A stretch of 64,000 nucleotides of DNA, from assembly GCF_000227115.2 (NCBI RefSeq), contig NC_016485.2:186001-250000 (forward strand). Reading direction: 5' to 3'. The notes under the pieces were generated by a model, which did not search any database, had not been told where the DNA came from, and saw only the letters and a program-made list of their open reading frames with translations. A program made the position numbers and the translations under genes. Below are positions 10,273 through 22,200 of this stretch, in pieces (within the stretch, counting starts at the first letter, position 1; the number at the start of each line of letters is the position of its first letter). The stretch is from Naumovozyma dairenensis CBS 421. Its lineage: Eukaryota; Ascomycota; Saccharomycetes; Saccharomycetales; Saccharomycetaceae.

Positions 10273-12243
10273 ATGTCTTTAAAACTAGGTTCTAAGAAAA
10301 ATGATCCCTTCGAGCACCTTTTAAATCCCCAACCAAAAACTACGGGATCTTCAGATTCTTCAAGACCAAGAAGTAGTAGCTTATTTCTACAAAGAGTAAT
10401 CTCTTCTACTTCATCAATTCAAAAGACACCAACTACTTCTTCATCATCCAAAAAGAAGGTTTCCACTGAAGAGTATTTATCTCCATTCAGATCAAATCTA
10501 GTAACAAACAATAAGGCATATATTCAAAATGAAAAGACTAAAAGGTTCCCCACAGTATCTGCTACATCAAACTATACAAATAGAACTTCGAAAGAAATGG
10601 GATTCAAAAAAATCCCTAAGGATAAAAACTTTGCTAAAGACATCTTTTTCCCCTCTTATTTAACTCAAAATGAACAAAGACAACAAATCGAATTGACCAA
10701 ATTAGTAAAACTAGAAAAAGATTTACAATACAAAAAAGATTCTCAAAACATTATCGATCTAACAAAGCAACCATCTCAATCTCAATCTCCATCTCCACTT
10801 GATGATTCTGCGAACGCTGAAAAACCACCCCTTGAGAAACCAATTGATCCCAAACTAACACCGATGGTATCATTTCAACTCTCCACACCACCTGTAAATA
10901 ACAAGAACAAAAAGACCCAAGTGGTTCCAGAAGAAGAAGAAAAAGAAAGAAATCCAAAAGCAACCCCTAATTCCAAAGAAGAAATTGTAAAAACAAAGAA
11001 ATTCGGTATCTTGTCCAAATCTATATATGACCAACTACAATATGATCAACAACAGCATGAACAATATCTTGCATCTTACAAGGCTGAGATGCAAGAGAAA
11101 TATGATGTCAAAATGCAAGAGTATGAAAATGAATTGAAATCATTGGATGAGAAGATTGTCGCATCAAATGAACTGATTGAACAATGTAAGAAAGACACTG
11201 ATGCAAAATTGGACATCATGAATGCAGAGTTGGTGAAAAGGATGTTTGATGAGAGGTCCGTTCAAACTGATGATAAGATGAAGATCTTTAGCGAGACCAA
11301 ATTGATTAAAAGGGAAAAAATCGATGAGAAGATCAATGTGGAGGAATTGGATGATCAAGTTGTTGGTGAGATTGATCAATTGAATAAAGAAAAGGAGAAA
11401 GTTTATGACGAATTTAATGAATGGACTTTCAATATGACTAATATTGCTGAACAATTGGATGCTAAATTGTTTAAGATTAAACAAATTAATATTACTCAAA
11501 TGAATTTACAAAACAAGATTGACGGTTTAAATAATGAGAAATTGGGTTTAACTAAAGAAATTGAGGCAAACAAGTTTACTCATGCCAATAATGTGGAAAC
11601 TATTGAAAATGTTGATAATAAACAATATTTGCCCAAATTGAATAATATTGATTCTCAAATTAATGATTTATTAAATCAATTGACTTTAATTAAACAAGAA
11701 AATGCTAATGAAAAGATTCAATTAAGTGAATTGACACAAAAGTTAGAAAAAGAACGTATGGATCATGAGGAAAAATTGAAATTAGATGCTGAAGAAAGAA
11801 AACGTCAAGAAGAAAATTTATTAGGTAAACAACGTGAAGAATTAGAACAAAAGGCAAATGACTTACAATTAAATCATGAAACCGAAATGACCAATTTGAA
11901 AACAAGTTATGAACAACAATTAGCTGATTTTAAATCGAAATTGATGGAACAACAAGATAAAGTAGACGATCTGAAATTACAAAAATCAAGATTAGAAGGT
12001 TCAAAAGCCATTGAAGATCAAGATCGTCAAAAGCAAAGTGATAATGTCTTGAAAAATGAAATATTATCTAAACAACATCAACAAGCTGAAGCTTATAATG
12101 CTGTTCAATTAGCTCAAAAGAAGAAAAATGCGTCACCCGTTGCTGAAGACTTAATGAAAGAATCTCATATACCTGCTCTTTCAAAAGCAAAGGATGATTC
12201 TTTATTTGAATATGAAACTGAAGAAGAGATTATGTACGTTTGA
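10273..12243 (+). CDS. YGR130C: Eisosome-associated coiled-coil protein (YGR130C homologue)
   Basis: The S. cerevisiae protein is an eisosome component at the cell cortex. This product is 656 residues (816 in S. cerevisiae). The N-terminal 250 residues are low-complexity, rich in Ser/Thr/Lys/Pro with RPRSSSLF-type phospho-sites. From about residue 255 to 625 it is an almost continuous Glu/Lys/Gln/Leu-rich coiled coil. The end is acidic (YETEEEIMYV). The start is an ATG at 10273 in a good context (ACCATG). It diverges from FHN1 as YGR130C does from YGR131W. Identification rests on synteny plus architecture; the shorter length fits loss of low-complexity sequence. Confidence 0.88.
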   Translation: MSLKLGSKKNDPFEHLLNPQPKTTGSSDSSRPRSSSLFLQRVISSTSSIQKTPTTSSSSKKKVSTEEYLSPFRSNLVTNNKAYIQNEKTKRFPTVSATSNYTNRTSKEMGFKKIPKDKNFAKDIFFPSYLTQNEQRQQIELTKLVKLEKDLQYKKDSQNIIDLTKQPSQSQSPSPLDDSANAEKPPLEKPIDPKLTPMVSFQLSTPPVNNKNKKTQVVPEEEEKERNPKATPNSKEEIVKTKKFGILSKSIYDQLQYDQQQHEQYLASYKAEMQEKYDVKMQEYENELKSLDEKIVASNELIEQCKKDTDAKLDIMNAELVKRMFDERSVQTDDKMKIFSETKLIKREKIDEKINVEELDDQVVGEIDQLNKEKEKVYDEFNEWTFNMTNIAEQLDAKLFKIKQINITQMNLQNKIDGLNNEKLGLTKEIEANKFTHANNVETIENVDNKQYLPKLNNIDSQINDLLNQLTLIKQENANEKIQLSELTQKLEKERMDHEEKLKLDAEERKRQEENLLGKQREELEQKANDLQLNHETEMTNLKTSYEQQLADFKSKLMEQQDKVDDLKLQKSRLEGSKAIEDQDRQKQSDNVLKNEILSKQHQQAEAYNAVQLAQKKKNASPVAEDLMKESHIPALSKAKDDSLFEYETEEEIMYV

Positions 12244-12740
12244 TACGTTGACATAAAAAATGTTAAGGAAGAAAAATAAAGTAAAATAAAATGAAGTAAA
12301 AAAGTTTAATAACAATATATATATATTCTAAAAAAGGTTAAAAAAAAGAAAAAAAGTTTAATGAATTCCAAACTTATATCTTTACGGTAATTGACATACT
12401 CAATAGTAGTAATAGTGATCTATACACTTTGCTTAAGTAACCGTATTCAGCGCACTTATATAACTTCTCGACACCTAGACTCTCTTTTCACCAGCAAAAT
12501 AATTGCTGGTATACAAATGTGAGTCTACTAAAATTGCTCTGCTGAGTATATATAGAGTGTCTGGCGCAGCCATAACTACATGGAGCATCAGCATGCTTCA
12601 ACTGGAAACAGGAGCGTACTTTTATCGGCTTCTTCGAATATTCCATCATTCAACTTCGTATAATAGAACCAACGGCTCTACAAGTGGCCATTGTGTCTCT
12701 TTCAGAAAGTTCCTTGTCACGAACACTCGCTATTAGGATG
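12244..12740. other. Convergent 3' region, YGR130C / SYF2
   Basis: About 500 bp, A/T-rich near the left end. A 77-codon frame at 12503-12736 has no coding character. No other feature is seen. Confidence 0.5.
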
Positions 12741-13382
12741 CTAGTCTCCTCCATTATCACGTTCTTTTAATTCACGTTCCAACTTTTCATTGAATTGCTT
12801 ATTTTTATCCTTGAAATAATTGCCTGCAATATCAGAGGAGGCTTTAGATTGCAGCTTCTTTTTCCTTACCATGTATCGTTTCTTTGCAGTTTCATTCAAA
12901 TTGTTTACTAGATTATTTAGCAAACGTTCCTCATCTTTGACATTCAATTTCCCATTTCTAGTATTGACACCAATTTGATGTTTTTGTTCATGAGAAATGT
13001 TCTCTAACTTGCTGTTGAGCTTAGATAGTTCTTTCTCATATGTAAATGTCGCCAGTTCTGTTAGATCTGAACCATCAACACGTTTCCTTTGTTTATCCTT
13101 CTGTTGCTTATCCCATTCTTCATATTCCCTAATGGTATAATTCATAAGTTTAAACTTCCGTTTCTCTTCCTCATTAGAAAAGTCACCTAAACCATCGTAG
13201 TCAGTGTGATGATTATCATCATCTTCTACTGCTTTTATATCATATACTTTTGGTTTACTACTTTGAGATTTTTCTTTCACCTCTTGATCTGCCCTTTTTC
13301 TGTTTTCCGTAATGATATCCAGAACTGATCTCTTCAACGCCTTCAAATTCTCCTCATAAACATCCAATTCTTCTTGTTTCAT
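12741..13382 (-). CDS. SYF2: Pre-mRNA splicing factor Syf2
   Basis: Component of the NineTeen-complex-associated spliceosome (partner of Clf1/Syf1), nuclear. The product is 213 residues (215 in S. cerevisiae). It is highly charged and helical. The conserved family core lies in the C-terminal half, with the RRYMVRKK-like region (here RYMVRKKKLQS) and the NYFKDKNKQFNEKLEREL segment. An acidic stretch with HTDYDGLGDFSNEEEKRKFK lies near residues 58-80. The start is an ATG at 13382. It is divergent from UTP8, as YGR129W/YGR128C are. Confidence 0.94.
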   Translation of the reverse strand: MKQEELDVYEENLKALKRSVLDIITENRKRADQEVKEKSQSSKPKVYDIKAVEDDDNHHTDYDGLGDFSNEEEKRKFKLMNYTIREYEEWDKQQKDKQRKRVDGSDLTELATFTYEKELSKLNSKLENISHEQKHQIGVNTRNGKLNVKDEERLLNNLVNNLNETAKKRYMVRKKKLQSKASSDIAGNYFKDKNKQFNEKLERELKERDNGGD

Positions 13383-13526
13383 AGCTTGAACACAAACCTA
13401 CTGACTAGCCTACCACTGGAATAAGACCCTACTTCCTTGACGACCATCTACTCTTTTCTTGATCTGATCTTGTTGGTCAACCTCTCTATTCAATTTCCAC
13501 ATCACAAGAAACGAATTTCATTTTTG

Positions 13527-13587
13527 GAAATTTTTCAAAATTTTTTGGAAAGTGAAAAATTTCATAAAAAAGAAGCTCATCTCATCG
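13527..13587. promoter_or_regulatory. RRPE and PAC motifs in the SYF2-UTP8 promoter
   Basis: Two near-consensus RRPE motifs occur, GAAATTTTTCA at 13527-13537 and TGAAAAATTTC at 13553-13563 (each 10 of 11 bases), followed by the PAC core CTCATCG (reverse CGATGAG) at 13581-13587, about 200 bp upstream of UTP8. Paired RRPE and PAC is the signature of the ribosome-biogenesis regulon (Stb3, Dot6/Tod6), which fits UTP8 rather than SYF2. Confidence 0.75.
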
Positions 13588-13783
13588 AGAAAATCTATAA
13601 ACTGTAATATATGCTATTAAGTGACAACTGACAACTGACTACTGACAGCTGACGAGTCTACAACTATTTCAGGTCTATCATTTACGTCTTTACCGATAAT
13701 AATAGTCCATACTCCACCGCGTCTTTCATTTACATTAAAGAAGAATATAACATACTCAGGTAACACAACATATAATATACGCC

Positions 13784-15886
13784 ATGCCATCTTTATCCCA
13801 ACCGTTCAGGTTAACGGTTCTACCAAAGATTGCATCACTAAGCAACTATTCATTACAAGGAGATTACATTCAAGTAACCAAATCTACTTTCAATCCAACC
13901 ACGAACAAAGTTGTCATCGGTGTGTCTGGTTCTGCCATCTCTCAATATATCATTAATCCTACACCAAAACTAATATTCAATTACCCGATTCCATCCACTA
14001 ATATCGTTACTGCATGTGACGTCCTAGAGAATGATAATGATAATACAAATAATGAAGTTTGGTGTTTCGGTTTAGTGGCTAATAAAACATATACTTTGAC
14101 TTTAATCACTAAGGATAAACAAAAAAGCTCTGCCACGATGGAAGACGACGAGGATGTTGTAGATGTCATTGATACAACTATCAAGGATGAATTTAACGTC
14201 AAACTTGATAGTAAGATCGTTGATATCAAGATCATAAAAAAAAAGGCAGATGATATTTCCATCATGATCGTTTTAGAAAATGGGTTGATTCAATTTTTTA
14301 ATTCATCCCTGAAACTTTTAAATACCGTTAAGATCAATTATAAAAATGTTAAATTTGTGGAACATTTCAAAGAAGATAACAAGGACTTTATGTTTACCAT
14401 TTGTGATTTAGGTGATAATAACAAAGTTTGTATCAAATTATTCCAAATTAATAATGATAGTGCTATTGAATTAAACTCAATAATTATGGAAAACTTTAAT
14501 GGACAAAATGCTAAATTTTGTTATCAATTTGGTAAATTTTATAAATTGACCAATAACAATTTAATGGTTTATTCTTTACCACAATTTCAATTGGAACATA
14601 CTACTACCATCCCAATGATAAAAACTGATGATCAAATTGTTTCAATGAAACCAATCTCCACTAATAGAATCTTATTAACTATAAATAATAAAATTTATTT
14701 GTTAGATCTAATTCATAATTCTATCCTATCAGAAAGAGAATTGACTCATTTGAAAAGTTTACAATTACTAAGATCTGCAGTCATTGGTAAAGGTGAAAAT
14801 AATAATAAAACAATTACCATTGGTGTCTCTACTAAATTTGGTGTTAATCCAACATCGTCTTTGGAAATTATTAATGTTGACGTAGGTTCTAACACTTTAA
14901 AAGATTCCCTTGGGAAATGTTTCCAAAACTTAAACTTACAAAATCAAATCCAAATAAGTACTCAAGCCCTAAAGCCATTATTTGACCCAAACACTGATGG
15001 AGATAAAGATGACGATTTATTTAAGAAACTTGTTACAAAGGAACAATTCAACTATGATGAAATTTTGACAAAATTATCAGAGAATACAAACGATATTGGA
15101 AAATTCGACGAGATATTCTTCCAAAGTTTTAATATTAAAAAGGAACATTATACAGAAAATGATAGATTCATATATAATCATGAATTCTTCCTTAAATTGA
15201 TTGATTTGATTTTTGAAAAATTTGGATCTACTGCTACCACAGCCCAGACAAATGAATATCCAAAGACTTTAACATTCTTATTAACACACCCATTATTCCC
15301 AATGGAACGTACTCAATCTCTATTATCTAGGTTTGCAAATCATCCAAGATTATTCAAACAAGCTATTGTTACCTGTCCGAACTTACCATTACCTGAATTA
15401 TTAAATGAATTATTAACAATAAAAAATAATGAGCTATCATTAGACATATCGTTAAGAATCTTACAAGATTATTCCAAAGATAGTATAAAGCAAGAGCTAA
15501 GAAATTTACCAAGATTAGAAATTGAAAATTTTATAGATTTTATACTTAATGATGAGATTAAAGATGATCAAAATAGTCCTCAATTATTCCAATTGTTAGC
15601 ATTGGTTTTAGATTCCATTGGGTTATTTGCATTAAGTGATAATATACTAGAGAATTTATCAGCATATATTGACAGACAAGTTTCCATTGTGGAGAAGAAT
15701 ACAGAACTATGGTATTTGATAGACTCTAATAATAACATTTTCAGTCATAATAAGAAGGATAATTCTTTTTCCTCAGCATCAGCGTCCACTAACAGTAAGA
15801 GTAATAATATCAGTAGTAACAATAAGAAATCATTTACACAAAAGGAAGCATTACCAATGTATTCTGTCGATTATTTGGAACTGTGA
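13784..15886 (+). CDS. UTP8: Utp8, small-subunit processome and nuclear tRNA export factor
   Basis: Nucleolar protein of the t-UTP/UtpA subcomplex for 18S rRNA maturation, also needed for nuclear tRNA export. The product is 700 residues (713 in S. cerevisiae). The N-terminal half is beta-rich with repeated short strands, consistent with the WD40-like propeller of Utp8. The C-terminal half is alpha-helical. The last 60 residues are Ser/Asn/Lys-rich, ending YSVDYLEL. The start is an ATG at 13784 (GCCATGCC). Strand, size and position match YGR128C, and RRPE/PAC sites upstream support a ribosome-biogenesis role. Confidence 0.93.
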   Translation: MPSLSQPFRLTVLPKIASLSNYSLQGDYIQVTKSTFNPTTNKVVIGVSGSAISQYIINPTPKLIFNYPIPSTNIVTACDVLENDNDNTNNEVWCFGLVANKTYTLTLITKDKQKSSATMEDDEDVVDVIDTTIKDEFNVKLDSKIVDIKIIKKKADDISIMIVLENGLIQFFNSSLKLLNTVKINYKNVKFVEHFKEDNKDFMFTICDLGDNNKVCIKLFQINNDSAIELNSIIMENFNGQNAKFCYQFGKFYKLTNNNLMVYSLPQFQLEHTTTIPMIKTDDQIVSMKPISTNRILLTINNKIYLLDLIHNSILSERELTHLKSLQLLRSAVIGKGENNNKTITIGVSTKFGVNPTSSLEIINVDVGSNTLKDSLGKCFQNLNLQNQIQISTQALKPLFDPNTDGDKDDDLFKKLVTKEQFNYDEILTKLSENTNDIGKFDEIFFQSFNIKKEHYTENDRFIYNHEFFLKLIDLIFEKFGSTATTAQTNEYPKTLTFLLTHPLFPMERTQSLLSRFANHPRLFKQAIVTCPNLPLPELLNELLTIKNNELSLDISLRILQDYSKDSIKQELRNLPRLEIENFIDFILNDEIKDDQNSPQLFQLLALVLDSIGLFALSDNILENLSAYIDRQVSIVEKNTELWYLIDSNNNIFSHNKKDNSFSSASASTNSKSNNISSNNKKSFTQKEALPMYSVDYLEL

Positions 15887-16185
15887 AACTATCTAAAAAA
15901 AAAAAAATAGAGAAGAAAGCATATTATTATAAAATGTATATTATAAAATAAAAGAAGACGTAGCAAGAGATAATATATAATAATATATTAAGCATATCAT
16001 TTCATGTAAGAACACATAATAATTACTTTTATTTTACCCATTTTTTTGTTAGTGTATACTATGTACATGTGTATGACATGTTACTTTATAGATAGATTTG
16101 AATATATGTGTCGTTGGTATGAATATATATAGATATTGGGTTTTTCAATTATTTTCCTTAATTAAATGATAGTACTTAATTTGTT

Positions 16186-17184
16186 TCATCGATTCAAGGT
16201 GAAATCGAAGCGTACAGTTTCTTTTGGATTAGCTGGTGAGAATGTTTTGATATCAGAATCTGAAGTGTAAATGACATGTTCTGCAAATTTTACTTCATAA
16301 GTACCCCTTTTTATTAGTATGACAATTTGAGATCTTGTACCATAATATTCTCCAATGGGCAAAGAAGTTCCAACATCATCTGTTATTTTACATCGTAATG
16401 GAGGTACAAGGATTGTTTCATTTGGTAAAGTAGAATTCTGATGAAATTTACAATGGTCCTCCACTGTCACAGAACACGTTGATGAAAGTTTAAAACACTC
16501 TGATATTATCGTATCTTCATCTTGTTTCTCAACAATGGATTTATTGACCAAACTTTGTAATAAAGCTGTACCAAGTTTAACTTTGCCCCATGTTTCTATT
16601 TTAGATTGCAAGCACGGTTGTTTCCCTTCACGTTTGATATTACTCTGTAATTCTCCTAGTTGACCATTGCATGTAAACACATCATTAGATACCACAAGAT
16701 ATTGACAATTAGAATTCAAAGTTGAAACGGTATTTCCTATTGAATCCATAATTCTATATTGTTTCCGTTTCACATCACCATAGAATAAATTGAAATCACC
16801 AGTAGATTGTAACCCTGGATATTTTTTAGTAAAATTGTCATAACCATCCCATTCAGCAAAACTATCCTCTGTCATATCTGATAAATAAACAAATGGTAAC
16901 ATTCCTCTTGATTTAGGTGCTACTAATTGTTTCAAACTCAAAGATTTGTTTAACTTTAAATTCAAGACAGTGGCAATCTTACCATCTTTATTAATTCCTA
17001 ACCACGTTCCAAAGACTTTCTTATCATTATATTTACATTCTTTAGCCATATCGTACGGGGATAAGATAAAATCATCATTATGCCAACATGATGTGTGAGT
17101 TTTCCTCTGCAGGAACTCGTCTCTGTTTGATATTAAGATTAATTCATAGTCTGGATGAGCTGTCGTTGCTAATAATATACACAT
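16186..17184 (-). CDS. YGR127W: TANGO2/NRDE-family protein (YGR127W homologue)
   Basis: Member of the TANGO2 family (transport and Golgi organisation 2), an N-terminal-nucleophile-like fold whose animal members are linked to mitochondrial lipid and haem handling. The yeast role is not settled. The product is 332 residues (312 in S. cerevisiae). It begins MCILL and carries the diagnostic SNRDEF at residues 19-24. Cys2 is the expected position of a nucleophile once Met1 is removed. Position and strand match YGR127W. Confidence 0.93.
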   Translation of the reverse strand: MCILLATTAHPDYELILISNRDEFLQRKTHTSCWHNDDFILSPYDMAKECKYNDKKVFGTWLGINKDGKIATVLNLKLNKSLSLKQLVAPKSRGMLPFVYLSDMTEDSFAEWDGYDNFTKKYPGLQSTGDFNLFYGDVKRKQYRIMDSIGNTVSTLNSNCQYLVVSNDVFTCNGQLGELQSNIKREGKQPCLQSKIETWGKVKLGTALLQSLVNKSIVEKQDEDTIISECFKLSSTCSVTVEDHCKFHQNSTLPNETILVPPLRCKITDDVGTSLPIGEYYGTRSQIVILIKRGTYEVKFAEHVIYTSDSDIKTFSPANPKETVRFDFTLNR

Positions 17185-17950
17185 CCCTTGATACTTGAAT
17201 ATATATTTGATTGGTCCTGTTCCTGAATAGGTCGTTTTGCCAGATTCTCTTTTGATGGAGGAAAGTTCTTCTTACATTGATTTAAGGACAAACCCTTTAT
17301 ATAGGGCCCTGTGCTTAATATAATCATTACGCTCACAGAGGGGCAAAGTAATATAGAATCAATGGGATAAAGAGGCCAGGATTCAGTGAATCCAGAGATC
17401 ATAAGGAGGAACTAAACTAGTAAAAAACCTATGGAATAACCTCGCTTGCTATTTTCTATGTAAATTACAGTTTTAAAAGGTGTTTTTACTGTCAACAGTA
17501 GCGGAGAAACAAACTCAACAACCATCGATTATATCAAAATGTTTTTTGGTAATAATAACTATAATATTATGCTTATTAGATTATAATATATATATATATA
17601 TATATACTAAAGTTTATAAGTACTATAAGGGAAAAATAGGGAGGAAAAGTAGAAAGAAAAATAGCCTTTCTGTTTGTAAGAACTGGGCATCAACATATTC
17701 TCAGATTACTGTATAGGTATTTATAGGCATTTATCCATCTGACGATATATCGACCTCCCAATTGAAAATACATCCGCAGGATCTTTATCAGAAGTAGTCA
17801 ATAATAAACCTTGAGCCCCATACTAACACACTTTATAACTTCTGCTTATCGTTGCAGATCATCACTGCATTTACCCCAATATCGGAGAGCTTTCGTATGC
17901 CTGACCTTAGCTTCATCTATTTGGAAACGCATAGTTAACGTACGGTTCTT
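17185..17950. other. Upstream region of the YGR127W homologue
   Basis: 766 bp. It contains a (TA)n run at about 17586-17606. Open frames at 17169-17402 and 17480-17716 look like chance frames. No motif stands out. Confidence 0.45.
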
Positions 17951-18655
17951 TTAATCAAATAACCTATTGAAGAACCCTTTAATACCTTTTTGTTGTTTAT
18001 GTTTTGAATATTTTTCTAATTCCTTTTTATTCTTCTCCACAGCCATATTTAATTTATTTGGATCCAAAGAAGAAGAAGCCCGACTTTTCCTCGTATTATT
18101 AGTCCTTGCCGATTTGAAAGAACCTTGATCTTGACTCCTTCTAGAATTCGCTGAAGCAATAGATTCTTGCCTTCTCAATGATTCAATGGTCTTAGCTTTC
18201 ACTAATCCTGTTTCCGTCTCAATTCTATATTCCTCAGGGAATTCAGCGGTTCCAGCATTCAAAGGAGTGTTTATATCAGCCACTGATTTCTTACGAGTAT
18301 TAAGCCCTTGTTTCACTAAAGAATCCAATGTTTCAGTCTTATCATTCATGATGTTTGTAGTCATGGTTTTTTCAATATCATTCACGTTTGAGTCTAATTT
18401 TTTCAAAGTCGCTGTGCTTGTCCTTGATGGTTCTTCGCCATGTTTGGTATCGTGAGAATGTGACGAAATGACGGTATCGTCGTGATCTTGTTCTGTTGTT
18501 GTTGCTGTGGTGGAGGGTTGTGCATTTGGGAGTTCGTTACCTTTCAATCCTGTGAATGGTTCTGGTTGATAGGAATCGATTGAGGAAAACGACGAAATAT
18601 CATCAAATTCATTATCAGTGTTATCTGCTGATATTATGTTACCTGAATGTGTCAT
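17951..18655 (-). CDS. YGR126W: Uncharacterised cytoplasmic/nuclear protein (YGR126W homologue)
   Basis: Function unknown; the S. cerevisiae protein is uncharacterised. Using the ATG at 18655 (MTHSGN) the product is 234 residues, against 231 for YGR126W. The frame stays open upstream to a TTG at 18808, but that is not a credible start. The chain is Ser/Thr/Asn/Asp-rich and probably disordered, then shows a conserved-looking helical segment (FPEEYRIETETGLVKAKTIE) and a basic C-terminus, KHKQQKGIKGFFNRLFD, with amphipathic character that could bind membranes. Assignment is by synteny and length. Confidence 0.83.
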   Translation of the reverse strand: MTHSGNIISADNTDNEFDDISSFSSIDSYQPEPFTGLKGNELPNAQPSTTATTTEQDHDDTVISSHSHDTKHGEEPSRTSTATLKKLDSNVNDIEKTMTTNIMNDKTETLDSLVKQGLNTRKKSVADINTPLNAGTAEFPEEYRIETETGLVKAKTIESLRRQESIASANSRRSQDQGSFKSARTNNTRKSRASSSLDPNKLNMAVEKNKKELEKYSKHKQQKGIKGFFNRLFD

Positions 18656-19220
18656 AGTTTTGTGTAGGTTATGTATAAAAGCGAGGAAATGATTAATGGG
18701 GTTAAGTAAGCAATAACTGGGTTCGAAATCAAAATCACTGTTTAATCCTTCAAATGTAGTAGTTTTTTTTTTGGCTATATGGATGTATATGAAAGATAGT
18801 TTGTTCAATAGAATAGAGAACTTCTAACTGGACTAAATTGTACAATTAATAAAGCATTTGTAATGATCACAACAACCATATTTTTATGTATGTATTATCC
18901 CCCAATACGCGGCCATACATTGTATTGTATTGTGTTGTATTGTATGAAATTTCTGACACTTTTTTCCCCGAAACTTTTCACTCATCGCATTGTATTTTTA
19001 TTTTTATATAATCAATCAATCAATCATGGAGGGGTGGTATGTATGCTCTCATGGATATATGTTTCAGAAGATTAGATATAGATGTTATATGGCGAGGAAG
19101 GCAGGTGGTTCTACAATGTTATCATGCTATTTTAAATACGTATGCTGGAGTTATATGTATGTATGTATGTCTAGGGTATATAATGGGATACTTGGGATGA
19201 ATACGGGTACAGTACGTATA
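18656..19220. other. Intergenic, YGR126W upstream / VSB1 downstream
   Basis: 565 bp with short TATG/TGTAT repeats near 18918-18945 and 19155-19170. No gene is seen. Confidence 0.5.
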
Positions 19221-22200
19221 TCATGCACTGACCAAGGTATACCCCAGAAGTTCTTTGAACCTAGTGTCTCTTATAGACATTATTAAGAGAACTAACTCAA
19301 TGTACAGCTCTAAATTCTCCGCTCTCATTCTTGTTAATGCATCCATGTCGATAACCCACAGGTTACAATCTGTCTCTGTCTTAATAGTTAAATCTTGTTC
19401 ATTCAAAACAGTGGTTTCATTGTTTGAACCCAATATCTTACCGTAGCATGTTCTATTCGACATGGTTTCATAGAGAGTTCCTGAAGGTAATGTGAATGTC
19501 GCTTTTAAAATACCACTCTCAACGATAAAGAAGAAATTGTTATTATGTTTCAAAGTGGATTGAGCCACTAGGAATCTCTCGGACAAATATGGACACAATT
19601 GTGACCAGAATTTAATTTCCTTTTCCTCTATACTTTTATCATTAGACACTATGCGAGGTCTATATTGTTTTAAAACAAATAATAATAACGGTAATACGGA
19701 TGGTTCATTTTTAAATTGTTGCTTTAACGCCTTTGCCGCTTGTTCTTCATTTCTAAATACATTCTGCGCTACTGATAACATTTGATTATTACGGGGTGTA
19801 TTCATGGGTAATGACATGATATTTCTTGGGATCTCTAGGTGCATATTTCGTTCTTCTGTGGGGTTACCATTGGTAATTGCAAGGTTAATATCGATTTTAT
19901 TTTTCCTCTTTTGTCTTGTCTTTTCTCTTAAAGTTTTATACTTGAATAAGAATTCATTTTCACACCATTCTAATGCACTATTTAAATCATTGAACAATTC
20001 AACACCCTCTAATAATCCAACATTATTGAATGCATTATAAATATGATCTCTTTCACGTATTGACGAAATTATTAATCGAATTCTTTTAGTTTGTGTAAAC
20101 CTTTTAATTCTATTAAACCCCTCTGCAGCAGAATAATCAATATTATCAGCATTAATATTTTTAAAATCCAAAATTAAATATTTAATCCTATGTTTGGATG
20201 AATCCATGTCACTAATCTCCAATAATTTATCAATTTTCTCTTCGATGGAAATAATAGTACCAAAAAACAGTAAATTTTGTAATTTCAAGACATAGATCTG
20301 TTCACCAATCCCATTCAAGAATTTAGTTTGAATCAAATCACGATAAACAGTACTCTTAGCCACAGTCCCATCAAATTCACCATTAATAGTCTGTAACTTC
20401 GTACTATCAATCAAAAATGAGAAACATGCAATCAAGATCCCAACAATAACACCCAAAACGAAGTCGAAAATACCCATAGTGAAAACAATGATAACAATGG
20501 TTATATATTCAAATTTAGATATTTTCCCCAAGGGGTCCACCAACGCTTCTACCAACAATTCATACCCCAATAAGAAAATCAAAGACCCAACAATACAAAT
20601 CGGTATGAATGAAATAATAACGGGACCAATGATCATAATGATAATAGTCAACACGATCAAAATATGACCCGCTAGAGCAGAATCCGCACCAGCCCTAATA
20701 AAAAGCACACTATTTGTGTAAACTAGGTAATTTTGAATGGATCCGAACATACCACTAACGAAATTGGAAACACCGTGAGCTATTAATTCTTTGTCGACAT
20801 CGTATCTATCCATTTGTAATGACATCGCTAGGGCGGGGACGTTTATGGGGACGTGCAATATTCCAAAGAATGTCAGGGCTAGCATTGTGGGGATTTGTTT
20901 GAGGATTAGTGTCCAATGGACTTTGTGTAAATTGAAAAGTTTGTAATGGTCGTACCATTTGGAATCAGTGGCTGCTTGTGGGAAGATCCAACCGGAGTCT
21001 CGTAATTGGTTCAATGAAAGACTGGGGATTATTGCTACCATGAAGTGGAAGAGGATTAGAGTTAGGATGTAGAATGATGGTAATACTAATGAATTTTGAG
21101 CACATTTTTGTGCAATGATTAGTATCACTGTGAGGAGAGTTGGTAAAAGCCATTGCCATAAAGTGACCACATCAGTGAACAAATGTGTTATGAATGGGAT
21201 TGTATATTGGAATTTAGCTACTCTTGTGGATACTTCTATACCTGTAATTATTAAGAAATAACCGACACCACCGATGCATCCAATTAGGATATGACGTGGG
21301 AAGAATCCTACAATTTTCCCCAAGTGTAGTTTACCCAGAGAATAAAATGTTAAACCAGTTAACATTGAACTTATGACGTAACAAAATAAAGTAGTCGTAA
21401 TGATATCATCGTTAGAACCTTCAGGAAGTGCATCTTTAATAGCGAATGCCATGGTGTGAAAGAAAGGTGTGACTTCTATCATTTCACTTCCTATACCACA
21501 GGGGAAACTTGACCATCCACCTGAGAATATAGATTGTGATATGATTGTTGATATATAAAACATTGATATACCTGTTGGCCCCAGATGTGAAAATATAGGT
21601 TCTGTTATTGGGAAAATGATCATACCGTATGATAATGCGTCTAAAATTGTTAATAATAATCCCAAGATGGATGCCGGGAGGTATTGAATTATTTCTGACG
21701 GCGTAGCAATATATTTTCTCCAAGTGGGTATAGATGAATACTCTGTTGATTCAGAATTTCTATGTCTAATGGATTGGTATGCAGAGGTTCTTCTTCTTTG
21801 AGCAGTTTCTTGTTCTTGTTCAGATATAGAAGGCAATAAATTCTCTCCTGCAAGTAAACTATCTGATGGTATAGGTGACAATAATAATCTTGAATTTTCG
21901 TCTTGTGGGTAGAAGTCAGTTACAGGTTCGGCTTCCTCGGTTAGAATATTGTCAATTCTATCTTCATTATCTATGTAATAAGCAGTATATCTTTTCCCAT
22001 TGTTTCCAGTAGCATCATCCTCAAGGTTTGATATATATTCTTTCATGTTTATATCATCTTCGAAAGTTGGATCATTATTAAAGTCTTCCGATATGGCAGC
22101 AGTTTGTCTATGTAAATTTTGAGAAGCATGAATTGATTTATTAAGATGTTGGTTTGCAATTGGCAGGGTATTATTATTATTATCATGATTTATTGCAGGA